The position numbers and the translations under genes were made by a program. A stretch of 64,000 nucleotides of DNA from Lysinibacillus pakistanensis (GTDB lineage Bacteria > Bacillota > Bacilli > Bacillales_A > Planococcaceae): the NCBI RefSeq assembly GCF_030123245.1, contig NZ_CP126101.1, positions 2,912,501 through 2,976,500 on the forward strand, written 5' to 3'. Below, one piece after another: positions 34,206 to 42,933 of this stretch. The notes under the pieces are model-generated. The model was not told the DNA's origin. It was given only the letters and a program-made list of their open reading frames with translations, and did no database searches. Numbering within the stretch: the first letter of the stretch is position 1; every line of letters starts with the position of its first letter.

Positions 34206-34790
34206 AAATCCTCCTCGAAGCCCCAAGTAATTAGTGAAGCATCACTAAACCCCCACCCCATAATGGTTTGGCCAGTGATATATTGCGCATCAAAACAGCT
34301 ACACGACCAATATCTTATTCAACATCACCGAAGCAACCTAGCGGGATTTTACTTCTAACAGCTCCATAATACTTGGGTTGTGCTTTTGCCTATGCTTGTA
34401 AACCTGGTGAATGCAAGTGGACTAATACTATTTACATTAATATCAAAACGTCCCCATTCATTTGCTGCAACGCAAGACAGACCCCGTATAAGCCGACTGT
34501 GTTTCATGCCCTTGTAAGCCAGCACCAGATGCATAGTTAATAACATTTTGTTTCTTTTAAATAGGGAATGCTGTTTTACATTGAATAAAAAATCCTATCC
34601 CAAATGATAAATCAAGATCTGCCTGTGTCGTATCTTCTATTGTAACTTGTATTGCGCATGGGCGTTATTAACTAGCACATCTAGTTTACCGTATTTTTCT
34701 ATCACTGTATCGATAATTTTTGGCAATTGATCACCGTCCAATCAATTTTGCCATGGTATAATTGCGCCCAGAATCGGCTTTGTGATTACA
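34206..34790 (-). pseudogene. decayed short-chain dehydrogenase/reductase gene
   Basis: Minus-strand frames contain SDR pieces in the right order but different frames: KYGKLDVLVNNA (34660-34700 region), a stretch with GAGLQGHETQSAYTGS-like text, then WGRFDINVNSISPLAFT (34400-34440 region). The N-terminal TGxxxGIG nucleotide site is missing and there are several stops and frame changes. It is a dead gene of a COG1028-type oxidoreductase, next to the MarR gene. Confidence 0.8.
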
Positions 34791-34814
34791 TAAAGACTCC
34801 TTATCGCGAAGCCT

Positions 34815-36248
34815 TTATAATTCATTTGCAATCTGCTTGACAATGGCATCTATGGTTGGGATAGCTGACGTTTTATTGGCCTGTGTTAAAATACTAAAAA
34901 TATACCACTTACCACTTTTCCCTTTGACATAGCCACTTAAGGCATGAGCACCAGAAATATACCCAGTTTTAGCAGATACACTATATCCCTGCAAGCGATT
35001 TTCTAATGTCGCCCCAACAAGCTTGCCTTTTCTTCCTGCATGAGGCAATGCATCTAAGTAGGAGTAATACCAAGACTTACTTCGAATTTTATACAACAGT
35101 AGACTTTCTTGCATACTGCTTACACGATTTTGATGATTTAGACCTGAACCATCTTCAAAATACCACTGCTCCATATTTAGCCCATTATCATTACCATATG
35201 TACGAATTGCTTGAATGCCTGCTGACCAGCTTCCTTCTCCAAGTAGTTCCCGTCCAAGTTGCTTTGTGAGCATTTCTCCCATACCATTTATACTTAGTTT
35301 TAAAAATCGAAAATTAATATCCTTTAATGGCTTCGAATAGGAAATTCCTACTCTCATTGCATTGTCGGGTACCTCGCCAACCTCCAGAGGCATTGTTTGG
35401 ATTCCCTTTGCTAGTAATTTTTCCCGAAATACATCAAGTGTATACAAAGTTGGATCATAAACAGTCACATATGTACTTTTCTCTGTACCAGCTGGTAAAT
35501 TTCCTTTAGCAACAATACGGTCTGTACCATATTCTCGTGTAATTGCTACGGTATTTTTTTCACCCTTTTTAACGATTCTAGTCTTATTTACAATGGGAAT
35601 TGTACTAGCAAACGGGGCAAGCTGAACATTTGCCACAGTCCCAATCTTTGAGCCAGTCACTTTTACTTGCACAGTAGCAATATCATATTGATCATTTGGT
35701 GAAATCGTTAATGCTGAAATACGTGATGCATAGGATAGTGCTTCATCCTGAGGAACAATGCCTTTTGCTAAACGATCTTTATCAAACCATGTATCATCGG
35801 CAATTAAGGAGCCTGTGATTTTTGAAATCCCTATTTTTTTTAGTCCATTAGCAAATGATTCTAAATGAGCTGGTAAAAGCGTTGGATCTCCTCCGCCCTG
35901 TAAATAAATATTGCCATGAAGAACACCCTCTTCTATTGGTCCATCGACATAGACCTTTGTCTCAAATCGATAATCTGATCCAAGCATATCCAATGCAGCA
36001 GCACTCACTAAAAGCTTATGTGTTGAAGCAGGACGTATCATTTTATCACCGTTTTTGTTGTAAAGGATATTTCCTGTCTCCATATCTCGTACGGTAATAC
36101 TGTACTCATTATTCTTCCAGTTTTTTGAGATAATACTATTCACTTTTGTTGTCATTGTTTGTTCACTTGCTTCCACATTGTCCATAAAAGTGATTGGAAA
36201 GCAGCACAGCAGAAAGATCATTGTACAAATTATAAATTTCCTTTTCAT
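34815..36248 (-). CDS. dacB: D-alanyl-D-alanine carboxypeptidase/endopeptidase (PBP4, family S13)
   Basis: A 477-residue exported penicillin-binding protein. A signal peptide (MKRKFIICTMIFLLCCFPIT) ends near VEASE. The active-site motifs are Ser75-Thr-His-Lys78 (SxxK), SGLN in the second block and KTG in SAKTGYISGAH. S13 enzymes trim or cleave peptidoglycan cross-links. It lies downstream of the SDR relic on the same strand. ATG 36248 has GGAGG upstream. The gene symbol is by family, not proven orthology. Confidence 0.92.
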   Translation of the reverse strand: MKRKFIICTMIFLLCCFPITFMDNVEASEQTMTTKVNSIISKNWKNNEYSITVRDMETGNILYNKNGDKMIRPASTHKLLVSAAALDMLGSDYRFETKVYVDGPIEEGVLHGNIYLQGGGDPTLLPAHLESFANGLKKIGISKITGSLIADDTWFDKDRLAKGIVPQDEALSYASRISALTISPNDQYDIATVQVKVTGSKIGTVANVQLAPFASTIPIVNKTRIVKKGEKNTVAITREYGTDRIVAKGNLPAGTEKSTYVTVYDPTLYTLDVFREKLLAKGIQTMPLEVGEVPDNAMRVGISYSKPLKDINFRFLKLSINGMGEMLTKQLGRELLGEGSWSAGIQAIRTYGNDNGLNMEQWYFEDGSGLNHQNRVSSMQESLLLYKIRSKSWYYSYLDALPHAGRKGKLVGATLENRLQGYSVSAKTGYISGAHALSGYVKGKSGKWYIFSILTQANKTSAIPTIDAIVKQIANEL

Positions 36249-36423
36249 AGTTCCTCCAATTGGTAAATTTCAACTTTTATCACTTTATTCTACGGAAAAA
36301 GTTTGCCTTTTACAATGAAACACCTTCATTATTTTACAAAGAATGCTATGTCACCTTTTTTCTTCGACAAGAATAAACTGAAATAGCTAGCTAAATCACT
36401 TTTAAAGAAAGGAGTTGGTGATA

Positions 36424-36801
36424 ATGGGTGCCAAATGGATAAAGATTTCAGTCATGTATTTAGTGATTGTTTTGGCGTTTGGACTGTTTATGCATTATAC
36501 AATTCAGCTTCAATGGACAGCAACACATGCTCATATTGGTGTAGTAGGTTGGCTAACAACTGGATTCATTGGTTTAATTTATTCTATTTATAAGGATGCA
36601 GCCGAAACAGGGCTTGCAAGAGCTCAATTTTGGCTTTATAATATCGGATTGCCATTTCTATTGGTCGGCATGATGATGGTATATATTGATGTACCTCACT
36701 GGTTATTTGAGCTCTTCGTATCAGGTGGTGGTATTGCTGTAGGTCTTTCTATGTTATTGTTCTTCGTTAATGTCTTTAAATATGTAAAAAGCACATCTTA
36801 A
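36424..36801 (+). CDS. four-helix membrane protein, heme-copper oxidase subunit I-like
   Basis: About 125 residues with four hydrophobic helices. HAHIGVVGW in the second helix resembles a segment of NorB/cytochrome oxidase subunit I, and such short proteins are often labelled cytochrome-c oxidase-like, but the copper and second heme ligands are absent, so oxidase activity is not implied. ATG 36424 follows AAAGGAG; in-frame GTG or TTG codons just before it are less well placed. A shared terminator follows. Confidence 0.75.
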   Translation: MGAKWIKISVMYLVIVLAFGLFMHYTIQLQWTATHAHIGVVGWLTTGFIGLIYSIYKDAAETGLARAQFWLYNIGLPFLLVGMMMVYIDVPHWLFELFVSGGGIAVGLSMLLFFVNVFKYVKSTS

Positions 36802-36804
36802 AAA

Positions 36805-36834
36805 AAGCCCCACTTTTTTTGTAAAGTGGGGCTT
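36805..36834. terminator. bidirectional terminator
   Basis: Perfect 12-bp stem AAGCCCCACTTT (36805-36816) with AAAGTGGGGCTT (36823-36834), between the membrane-protein gene and the convergent ABC operon. Confidence 0.9.
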
Positions 36835-36851
36835 CCATCTATCAAACCTAA

Positions 36852-38588
36852 TTATTGATGCAATGAATTTGCCTGCATCTGATACATTTTTTCGTAAATA
36901 CCGCCCTGTGCTAATAATTCATCATGTGTACCTCGCTCTACAATCTTACCTCGATCTAATACAAGGATACGGTCTGCATTTTTAATAGTAGAAAGTCTAT
37001 GCGCAATGATAAATGTTGTACGCCCTTTTTTCAGCACATCCATCGCATGCTGAATAATTTCCTCTGTTTCTGTATCAATATTTGAAGTAGCCTCATCTAA
37101 TATTAAAATAGCAGGGTCAAAGGCTAGCGCTCTAGCAAAGGATATAAGCTGCCGCTGTCCAGATGACAACGTACTCCCCTTTTCAATCACTGGCTCATCA
37201 TAGCCATTTGGTAGATTAGCTAAAACACGCTCCCCACCAACAGCCTTCAATGAAGCTTCTATTTTTTCACGTGAGATTTTAGGGTTATTTAAACTAACGT
37301 TCGCAGCAATCGTTCCCGTAAATAAATATGGGTCCTGTAAAACAATGCCCATATGCTCACGCATTGTTTGTCGTGGCACCGAAGTAATATCTATACCATC
37401 GATAGTAATTTTTCCTTTAGATGGATCATAGAAGCGGAATAATAGGTTCATAATAGAGCTTTTCCCAGATCCAGTATGACCTACTAAGGCAATTGTTTCG
37501 CCTTGATGAGCTTCAAAGGAAAGGTTTTTCAATACATATTCCTCGTTTTTATAGGCAAAGGAAACATCTTCGAAAACCACATTTCCTTCATATCTTGGTA
37601 TGCTTTTTTCAGAGACAGGCTCACCACTAATATCCAGCACCTCGAATACACGTTTTCCTGCAACAAGTGAACGTTCCAGCTGAGAAAACTGATTGACAAT
37701 ATTTGTGATAGGATTGAATAATTTTGTTAAGTAATCCACAAAGGCATACAAGGTTCCCGCGGATATCACTTGCGTTGCCGTAAAGGACTGTGTACCAAAG
37801 TAGAAAATAAAGACTGTAAACATGATCAATCTTAATGTATTAACAAGGTTAAAGGAAGTCGCTGAATCAAGAACAAGCAGCTTGCGTTCATACGCATAAT
37901 GCTCATTATTCATATCATCAAATTCCTTTGTCATTTGCTGCTCTCGACGAAATGCCTGAATAATTGTCATTCCTTGAATGGATTCATTGATCATAGCGTT
38001 GATATCTGCAATTTTGGTACGAATGACATCATTATACTTAGAAGCAAATTTACGATATAAAATCATCCATAAATAAATAACTGGAATCATGAGTAAGGCT
38101 AACATAGCCATTTTCCAGTTTAAAATGAAAAGTGCAATGTAAACACCAATAATTGAAATGAAACTCGTTGCAAAATTGGATAGTACCTGTACATATAAAT
38201 TTCGAACTGCCTCCGTATCATTCGTAACACGGGCTACAATTTTTCCAGCTGGTAAATTATCGAAATATTGTATTGGTAGTGTTTGAATATGCTCAAATAC
38301 ATCCTTACGCAATTTTTGTACTACGCGGTTAGCACCAATTTGCAAATAAATATACATAAAATAGCGTAATACCGCAGTAGCAATTGCTAAAATTAAATAT
38401 ACTAGTAACAGCCATGTAATTGGTTTTATTTCCATGTGACCGATTGTCATATAATTATCAATGATATGTTTGGCAATAAATGGCCCAACAAGCTCGGTAA
38501 ATACGGCAATTGTTAAGAAAAATAAGCCAAGGAAAATTGGTTTTTTAAAGTACATGGCGTAGCGTGTTAAACGTTGACTCGTACTCAT
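36852..38588 (-). CDS. ABC exporter half-transporter (BmrD-like), catalytic partner
   Basis: A 578-residue fusion of six membrane helices with an ATPase domain. Walker A is GHTGSGKSS, signature STLSSGQRQ, Walker B ILILDEATSNID with the catalytic Glu intact, and the switch His lies in IIAHRLSTI. It overlaps the upstream half-transporter by four bases, so the two probably form a heterodimer exporting drugs or lipids, as BmrCD and similar pairs do. It is about 95 residues shorter than B. subtilis BmrD. Confidence 0.92.
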   Translation of the reverse strand: MSTSQRLTRYAMYFKKPIFLGLFFLTIAVFTELVGPFIAKHIIDNYMTIGHMEIKPITWLLLVYLILAIATAVLRYFMYIYLQIGANRVVQKLRKDVFEHIQTLPIQYFDNLPAGKIVARVTNDTEAVRNLYVQVLSNFATSFISIIGVYIALFILNWKMAMLALLMIPVIYLWMILYRKFASKYNDVIRTKIADINAMINESIQGMTIIQAFRREQQMTKEFDDMNNEHYAYERKLLVLDSATSFNLVNTLRLIMFTVFIFYFGTQSFTATQVISAGTLYAFVDYLTKLFNPITNIVNQFSQLERSLVAGKRVFEVLDISGEPVSEKSIPRYEGNVVFEDVSFAYKNEEYVLKNLSFEAHQGETIALVGHTGSGKSSIMNLLFRFYDPSKGKITIDGIDITSVPRQTMREHMGIVLQDPYLFTGTIAANVSLNNPKISREKIEASLKAVGGERVLANLPNGYDEPVIEKGSTLSSGQRQLISFARALAFDPAILILDEATSNIDTETEEIIQHAMDVLKKGRTTFIIAHRLSTIKNADRILVLDRGKIVERGTHDELLAQGGIYEKMYQMQANSLHQ

Positions 38589-40327
38589 GAGGCACCTCCT
38601 TCTAGCTGCTGACGGTCGAATTGCTCTTTATACCATCCCTGTAGTGCAAGAAGCTGCTCATGTGTGCCCTGTTCAATAATTTGACCTTCATCTAGCACGA
38701 TGATTATATCTGCATGCTGTATGCCTGATAATCGATGTGTGGTAATAATTGTCGTTTTATCTTGACGTTCCCGTTGAATATTTTCAATAATTTTTGCCTC
38801 TGTTTTAGCATCTACAGCAGATAATGAATCATCCAGCATTAAAATTTCAGGATCCTTAATTAAGGCACGTGCAATGGACACACGTTGCTTTTGTCCTCCT
38901 GAAAGGGAGACGCCCTTTTCACCCACAAGTGTTTCAAGACCCATTGGTAAATTTTCTAAATCCTTTTCAAAGTATGCAGCGTGAATCGCCTGTTGCAATT
39001 CAGCCTGTGTTGCATCTTCTTTTCCAAATAAAATATTTTCCCGAATTGTACGTGAGAACAACACATGATCCTGTGGTACATAACCAATCCAATCGAGTAA
39101 TTGCTCTTTCGTTTGTGCAGTAATATCTACTCCATCTATTGATAGCTGTCCCTCACTGATTGGATACTCACGTAATAATTGTCGTAGGAACGTTGTTTTA
39201 CCAGCTCCCGTTTTCCCAACAATGCCAAGTGTCTGCCCTTTTTTCAGCGACAATGATATCCGTTGAAGGTTTTTCACCTGACTCATAGGATATTGGAATG
39301 TTAAATCATCAAAGCCAATTCCATTAGGTGTCGCAATCATTTGTGGATTCGCAATATTTTGAACATCAGCCTCGTAGTTAAGCGTTTCCTGTACACGATC
39401 AAGAGAAGCATTTCCTTGCTGCATCACATTAATAAGCTCTCCGATGGCAAATATTGGCCAAACTGCTAACCCCAAGTAAACATTAAATGTCACAAGTTGC
39501 CCTACTGTCATCGCCTCAGTGGCAACCAAATGGGCACCATAGCCAAGTGCTACAACATAACTAATGCCAGTACCTACTTTTGTAATCGGTCCAAATAAAG
39601 CGTTAATTTTTGCTGTATGCATATTTTTTTCATAGACAATTTCACTCATCTCAGCAAAATTTGCCTCATCCTTTTTTTCTTGCACATATGCACGTACAAC
39701 TCGTACACCTGCAACCGACTCTAGCACACTATCATTCAGCTCTCCAAATGAATCTTGCGCCTTCATATAACGCTCATGCACAATTTTCCCTAGATATTGA
39801 ATAAGAATAGCCATGATTGGAACAGGGAGCATGGCAAAAAATGTAAGCTTCCATGAAATCATATAGCCCATGGCAAAAATAATACATCCCATATAAATCG
39901 TCGAATCAATCAGGGTCATAATCCCAAACCCAGCAGTTAATGATACGGCGTTTAAATCATTAGTTGCACGAGCCATTAAATCCCCAGTGCGATTTTTTTC
40001 ATAGAACGTTGGTGTCATACGTAAAAAATGCTGCATAAGATTCCGACGTAATATTTTTTCTAGATTAATAGCCCCTTCAAATAGTCGGAATTGCCACACA
40101 AAATTTAGGGCATAACCACCTATAATGATCCCCACAAATATCAAAATATACTTTGATAAAATAGCTGGTGACATTTCCCCAGCAGTCAATATATCAATAA
40201 TGGACCCTAGTAAATACGGAGGTACTACCTCTAAAGCGCTGGCTATTATTAAGAACACGATTGCCACAGTATATTGCTTCCAGTATTGCTTAAAAAACCA
40301 GCTTAGCTTACTTAAAACATCAAACAT
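38585..40327 (-). CDS. ABC exporter half-transporter (BmrC-like), degenerate site
   Basis: A 580-residue half-transporter: six membrane helices, Walker A GKTGAGKTT, signature VSLSGGQKQ, and Walker B ILMLDDSLSAVD, where the catalytic Glu is replaced by Asp. One degenerate site is typical of heterodimeric exporters such as BmrCD, whose partner BmrC has the same change. ATG 40327 has AGAAGG upstream. The long leader (40367-40684) carries two short ORFs and a terminator, so attenuation is likely. Confidence 0.92.
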   Translation of the reverse strand: MFDVLSKLSWFFKQYWKQYTVAIVFLIIASALEVVPPYLLGSIIDILTAGEMSPAILSKYILIFVGIIIGGYALNFVWQFRLFEGAINLEKILRRNLMQHFLRMTPTFYEKNRTGDLMARATNDLNAVSLTAGFGIMTLIDSTIYMGCIIFAMGYMISWKLTFFAMLPVPIMAILIQYLGKIVHERYMKAQDSFGELNDSVLESVAGVRVVRAYVQEKKDEANFAEMSEIVYEKNMHTAKINALFGPITKVGTGISYVVALGYGAHLVATEAMTVGQLVTFNVYLGLAVWPIFAIGELINVMQQGNASLDRVQETLNYEADVQNIANPQMIATPNGIGFDDLTFQYPMSQVKNLQRISLSLKKGQTLGIVGKTGAGKTTFLRQLLREYPISEGQLSIDGVDITAQTKEQLLDWIGYVPQDHVLFSRTIRENILFGKEDATQAELQQAIHAAYFEKDLENLPMGLETLVGEKGVSLSGGQKQRVSIARALIKDPEILMLDDSLSAVDAKTEAKIIENIQRERQDKTTIITTHRLSGIQHADIIIVLDEGQIIEQGTHEQLLALQGWYKEQFDRQQLEGGAS

Positions 40328-40366
40328 ACATTATAACCTTCTTTCCCTCGTGCTGTTAAAGCATTG

Positions 40367-40423
40367 CTACCCACTATCCAGAAATTCCTTGTTGAAAATC
40401 ACGTTTTGACCTGTACTTCGCAT
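40367..40423 (-). CDS. second short leader ORF (18 residues)
   Basis: ATG at 40423 with AAAAAGGAG upstream, reading MRSTGQNVIFNKEFLDSG and stopping at 40367-40369, about 40 bases before the BmrC-like start. It lies after the attenuator, so it would be translated only in read-through transcripts. It could couple translation or be a chance ORF. Confidence 0.35.
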   Translation of the reverse strand: MRSTGQNVIFNKEFLDSG

Positions 40424-40470
40424 ACTATCTACACTCCTTTTTGTGTTATCACTACAACTTTTTACGCAAC

Positions 40471-40505
40471 AAAAAAGACACATCCCCCAAAAAGAGCATG
40501 TGTCT
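40471..40505 (-). terminator. attenuator terminator in the ABC operon leader
   Basis: AGACACAT (40476-40483) pairs with ATGTGTCT (40498-40505), followed on the minus strand by TTTTTT. An upstream hairpin, AAAAGGCA (40511-40518) with TGCCTTTT (40531-40538), lies between it and the leader peptide and may be part of the switch. Confidence 0.75.
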
Positions 40506-40556
40506 CTTATAAAAGGCAAAGTGTAAACCATGCCTTTTTACTGCGATAGAAAAAAG

Positions 40557-40613
40557 TTAGGCACGGACAATGTATGCAAATGTGTTTTGAAATGATACTG
40601 TTAAATTAAACAT
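40557..40613 (-). CDS. leader peptide MFNLTVSFQNTFAYIVRA (BmrB-like role)
   Basis: ATG at 40613, eight bases after AAAGGAGG, encodes an 18-residue peptide ending 52 bases before the attenuator. In B. subtilis, translation of the bmrB leader controls read-through into bmrCD when ribosomes stall. The layout here (strong promoter, strong RBS, short peptide, hairpins, ABC pair) is the same, although the peptide is shorter than BmrB. Function is inference from this layout. Confidence 0.65.
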   Translation of the reverse strand: MFNLTVSFQNTFAYIVRA

Positions 40614-40656
40614 TGTCATGCCCTCCTTTACTTGATTTGTTATAGTGTTCTTGAAG

Positions 40657-40684
40657 ATTATCACACTTTAGAAATATTTGTCAA
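40657..40684 (-). promoter_or_regulatory. strong promoter of the leader-ABC operon
   Basis: Minus-strand TTGACA (40679-40684) and GATAAT (40657-40662) with a 16-base spacer, placing the start about 30 bases before the leader ORF. Confidence 0.75.
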
Positions 40685-40884
40685 CTATCTTCCTGTTATT
40701 TTTTACTTTTTTCAAGAAATAATTAGCGCTTTAAAGCAATGAATTACTATTCTGTGATTTCAAATGCTCATCGAATAGCGGGCATTGCATAACCACTCAT
40801 GATAAAATCTTTATAGTATTTGAATTTTAAATCGCGTAGACCCCTGAGACAACTTGGTGACTTCTTATATAAATATTGACGATG

Positions 40885-40942
40885 AAATTACTACCTGCTT
40901 GTACAAGATAAAATTACTACCTGCTTGTACAAGATAAAATTA
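40885..40942. repeat. 26-bp tandem repeat with palindromic core before crcB
   Basis: The unit AAATTACTACCTGCTTGTAC plus AAGATA occurs at 40885-40910 and 40911-40936, then AAATTA begins a third. Each contains the 10-bp palindrome CTTGTACAAG, so two palindromes are spaced exactly 26 bp apart, ending just before the ribosome site of the first CrcB gene. Confidence 0.85.
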
Positions 40943-40956
40943 AGGAGCGACTAACT

Positions 40957-41319
40957 TTGAAATCATTTTTAGCAGTGGGAATTGGAGGATTTTTAGGGGC
41001 CATCAGTCGTTATAGTCTTAGCCTATTTTTTCCCAATACAGGTAGTTTTCCAGTTACAACACTTTGTATTAACATAATAGGTTGCTTCTTTTTAGCATGG
41101 CTTTTTACAGCTTTTCCAAAGCGTTCCCCCATAGTGTTAGGCATTGGGACAGGCTTTTTTGGTGCCTTTACAACCTTTTCGACATTTTCCTTGGAGACCC
41201 TATTACTTCTTCAAGATCATCAATGGATACAAGCCCTACTTTATTGTCTCATAAGTGTTGTTGGTGGATTAATTTGTGCATGGCTAGGACATAAGCTGGC
41301 AAAGGGGCGTTTCGAATGA
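40957..41319 (+). CDS. crcB: fluoride efflux transporter CrcB (Fluc), subunit 1
   Basis: A 120-residue membrane protein with four helices, one half of a dual-topology fluoride channel. Family motifs are GGFLGAISRYSL at the start, TLCINIIGCFFLAW and GTGFFGAFTTFSTFSLE. The start is TTG with AAGGAG upstream. It overlaps the second CrcB gene by ATGA; paired genes usually give oppositely oriented subunits of a heterodimer. No fluoride riboswitch was recognised upstream. Confidence 0.93.
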   Translation: MKSFLAVGIGGFLGAISRYSLSLFFPNTGSFPVTTLCINIIGCFFLAWLFTAFPKRSPIVLGIGTGFFGAFTTFSTFSLETLLLLQDHQWIQALLYCLISVVGGLICAWLGHKLAKGRFE

Positions 41320-41645
41320 TTCTTATTGGTATCGGTGGATTTTTAGGTGCATTGACTAGATTTTATTTAGGGAAATGGATAGTTCATACATATCCATGGA
41401 CAACATTTTTCATCAATATAACAGGTTCTTTCGCACTTGGAGTTTTGTTTGCGTTACATCTAAGCGATTGGCTGTGGCATTTTATTGGAATTGGTTTCTT
41501 AGGGGCCTATACAACCTTTTCAACATTTGGCTTTGAATCACTACAACTCGTTGAACAGAAGAAATGGAGCCATGCGATTATTTATATGAGTTCATCCATT
41601 TTGCTTGGAATACTTTGTGCGACACTTGGATTTTATATGGTATAA
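41316..41645 (+). CDS. crcB: fluoride efflux transporter CrcB (Fluc), subunit 2
   Basis: A 109-residue partner of the preceding protein, with GGFLGALTRFYLGKW, FFINITGSFALGV and GFLGAYTTFSTFGFE. It contains the conserved Asn and the FTTFS-type (here YTTFS) Phe box typical of Fluc. It is translationally coupled to subunit 1. The next gene, a small hypothetical protein, follows after 15 bases and may belong to the operon. Confidence 0.93.
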   Translation: MILIGIGGFLGALTRFYLGKWIVHTYPWTTFFINITGSFALGVLFALHLSDWLWHFIGIGFLGAYTTFSTFGFESLQLVEQKKWSHAIIYMSSSILLGILCATLGFYMV

Positions 41646-41660
41646 GAAAGGGGTGATTTT

Positions 41661-42005
41661 TTGATACCTTCAACATACGATTTACAAATACTTGAAACTG
41701 AAATTGAACAAACATTATATACCTTAATCGACTTAGAGTTAGAAGAAAATTTTCAGGAAATGAATAGCCTCTTTTCGAAGTTACTCGCCAAAGTTCAGGC
41801 CGCTCAGCTAATCGATTATAAGCTTGATGTTCTTGTTGATCCACAATTATTTGCAACAGAAACAAGTATTCTACTGCGAAGCTTAATAGAAGCAAAAGCT
41901 AGACCTCATAAAAGACAAAGACTGCTTACACATCGAATGGTTTTGAAAATATGGTTACGAAAAAATCAACGATTTATGAAGGAGTTTTTACCACAAATGT
42001 TTTAG
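41661..42005 (+). CDS. hypothetical helical protein downstream of crcB
   Basis: A 114-residue soluble, mostly helical protein (MIPSTYDLQILETEIEQTLY...), acidic in the first half and strongly basic in the second (KARPHKRQRLLTHRMVLKIWLRKNQRF). No family is recognised. The start is TTG, supported by AAGGGGTGATTTT. It is probably cotranscribed with the CrcB pair. A GGCGCC-type hairpin follows the stop as a likely terminator (42003-42035). Confidence 0.65.
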   Translation: MIPSTYDLQILETEIEQTLYTLIDLELEENFQEMNSLFSKLLAKVQAAQLIDYKLDVLVDPQLFATETSILLRSLIEAKARPHKRQRLLTHRMVLKIWLRKNQRFMKEFLPQMF

Positions 42006-42033
42006 GCGCCTGTCGATTTCTAGGCGCCCTCTT

Positions 42034-42735
42034 TTAAATTTGCACTTGTTGCAACACTTCCTTTGTTTTCCCTTCGATAATTAAATCAAACGGTACTGTG
42101 TGCTGTGTTATATCTAAATTGATATAGACAGTTTTCCCTTTTGCCATCGTGGGGAGCTGATTCACAGGATACACTTCAAGGCTGGTACCAATGACAAGTA
42201 CAAGCTCCGCTGATTGAATAGCATCCATCGATCTGTGCCAGCTCTCTTGAGGTAAACTTTCACCAAAAAGTACAACATTTGGCCGTAATTTTCCATTACA
42301 ATGTCTACAGCTCTCCTTATTCAAAAAACAATTCATTGAAGCGGCTTGCTGACAGCGGTGACAGCGAATCAAGCGAATCGAACCATGTAATTCTTCCACC
42401 CTCTGACTACCTGCCAATTGATGAAACCCATCTACATTTTGAGTCATCACTAAAGATACAATGCCACGCTTTTCCCAATCCGCAAGAATTTTATGCCCCT
42501 CATGTGGTGCTACATTTTCTAAATGTTCAATGCGCATTTTATAAAATTCATGAAATAATGTATAATTTTGTGCCAATGCCTCAGTAGTGGCTACTGTACG
42601 AGGATCAATATTTTGCCACCATCCTGATACTGAACGAAAATCTGGTATACCACTTTCTGTTGACATGCCAGCCCCTGTTAAAATTACTGTCCTTTTTGAG
42701 GATTGTAACCATTCACCTAATTGTTCAATTGACAT
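42034..42735 (-). CDS. cobB: Sir2 family NAD-dependent protein deacylase
   Basis: A 233-residue sirtuin. The NAD site is seen in TGAGMSTESGIPDFRS, the TQNVDGFHQLAGS block follows, and the catalytic His is in ELHGSI. Four zinc-binding Cys occur as CHRC and, later, CRHC. It removes acyl groups from protein lysines using NAD. GGAGGAATGAAAA precedes the ATG at 42735. It is monocistronic and converges with the crcB operon. Confidence 0.93.
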   Translation of the reverse strand: MSIEQLGEWLQSSKRTVILTGAGMSTESGIPDFRSVSGWWQNIDPRTVATTEALAQNYTLFHEFYKMRIEHLENVAPHEGHKILADWEKRGIVSLVMTQNVDGFHQLAGSQRVEELHGSIRLIRCHRCQQAASMNCFLNKESCRHCNGKLRPNVVLFGESLPQESWHRSMDAIQSAELVLVIGTSLEVYPVNQLPTMAKGKTVYINLDITQHTVPFDLIIEGKTKEVLQQVQI

Positions 42736-42846
42736 TTTTCATTCCTCCATTCTCATACTAACATCGTACGATATGAGCTAAGAAGCGCTTATTATAGTAA
42801 CTATGACATCTTTATTTCATGGACTCAATAGTTTTCAGCAAAATAT

Positions 42847-42872
42847 CAATTTCGCCTTGGCGTAATTGTAGC
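42847..42872. repeat. short copy of a dispersed repeat
   Basis: The 20-base core CGCCTTGGCGTAATTGTAGC is shared with the repeat region at 28247-28275. It lies between the sirtuin gene and the DUF2812 gene. No other feature is seen here. Confidence 0.6.
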
Positions 42873-42933
42873 AGCCGCTATACTTTCGACATAAAAACAT
42901 TTGCTGAATAAAGAAAAAAGAACAGCTTTTCAT

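Noticed and set aside
35006..36097. Several plus-strand ORFs opposite the PBP4 gene
   Set aside because: They are shadows of a clearly coding minus-strand gene.
40700..40956. Fluoride (crcB) riboswitch upstream of the CrcB genes
   Set aside because: Expected from the gene family, but I could not find the conserved aptamer segments here; only the 26-bp tandem repeat stands out.
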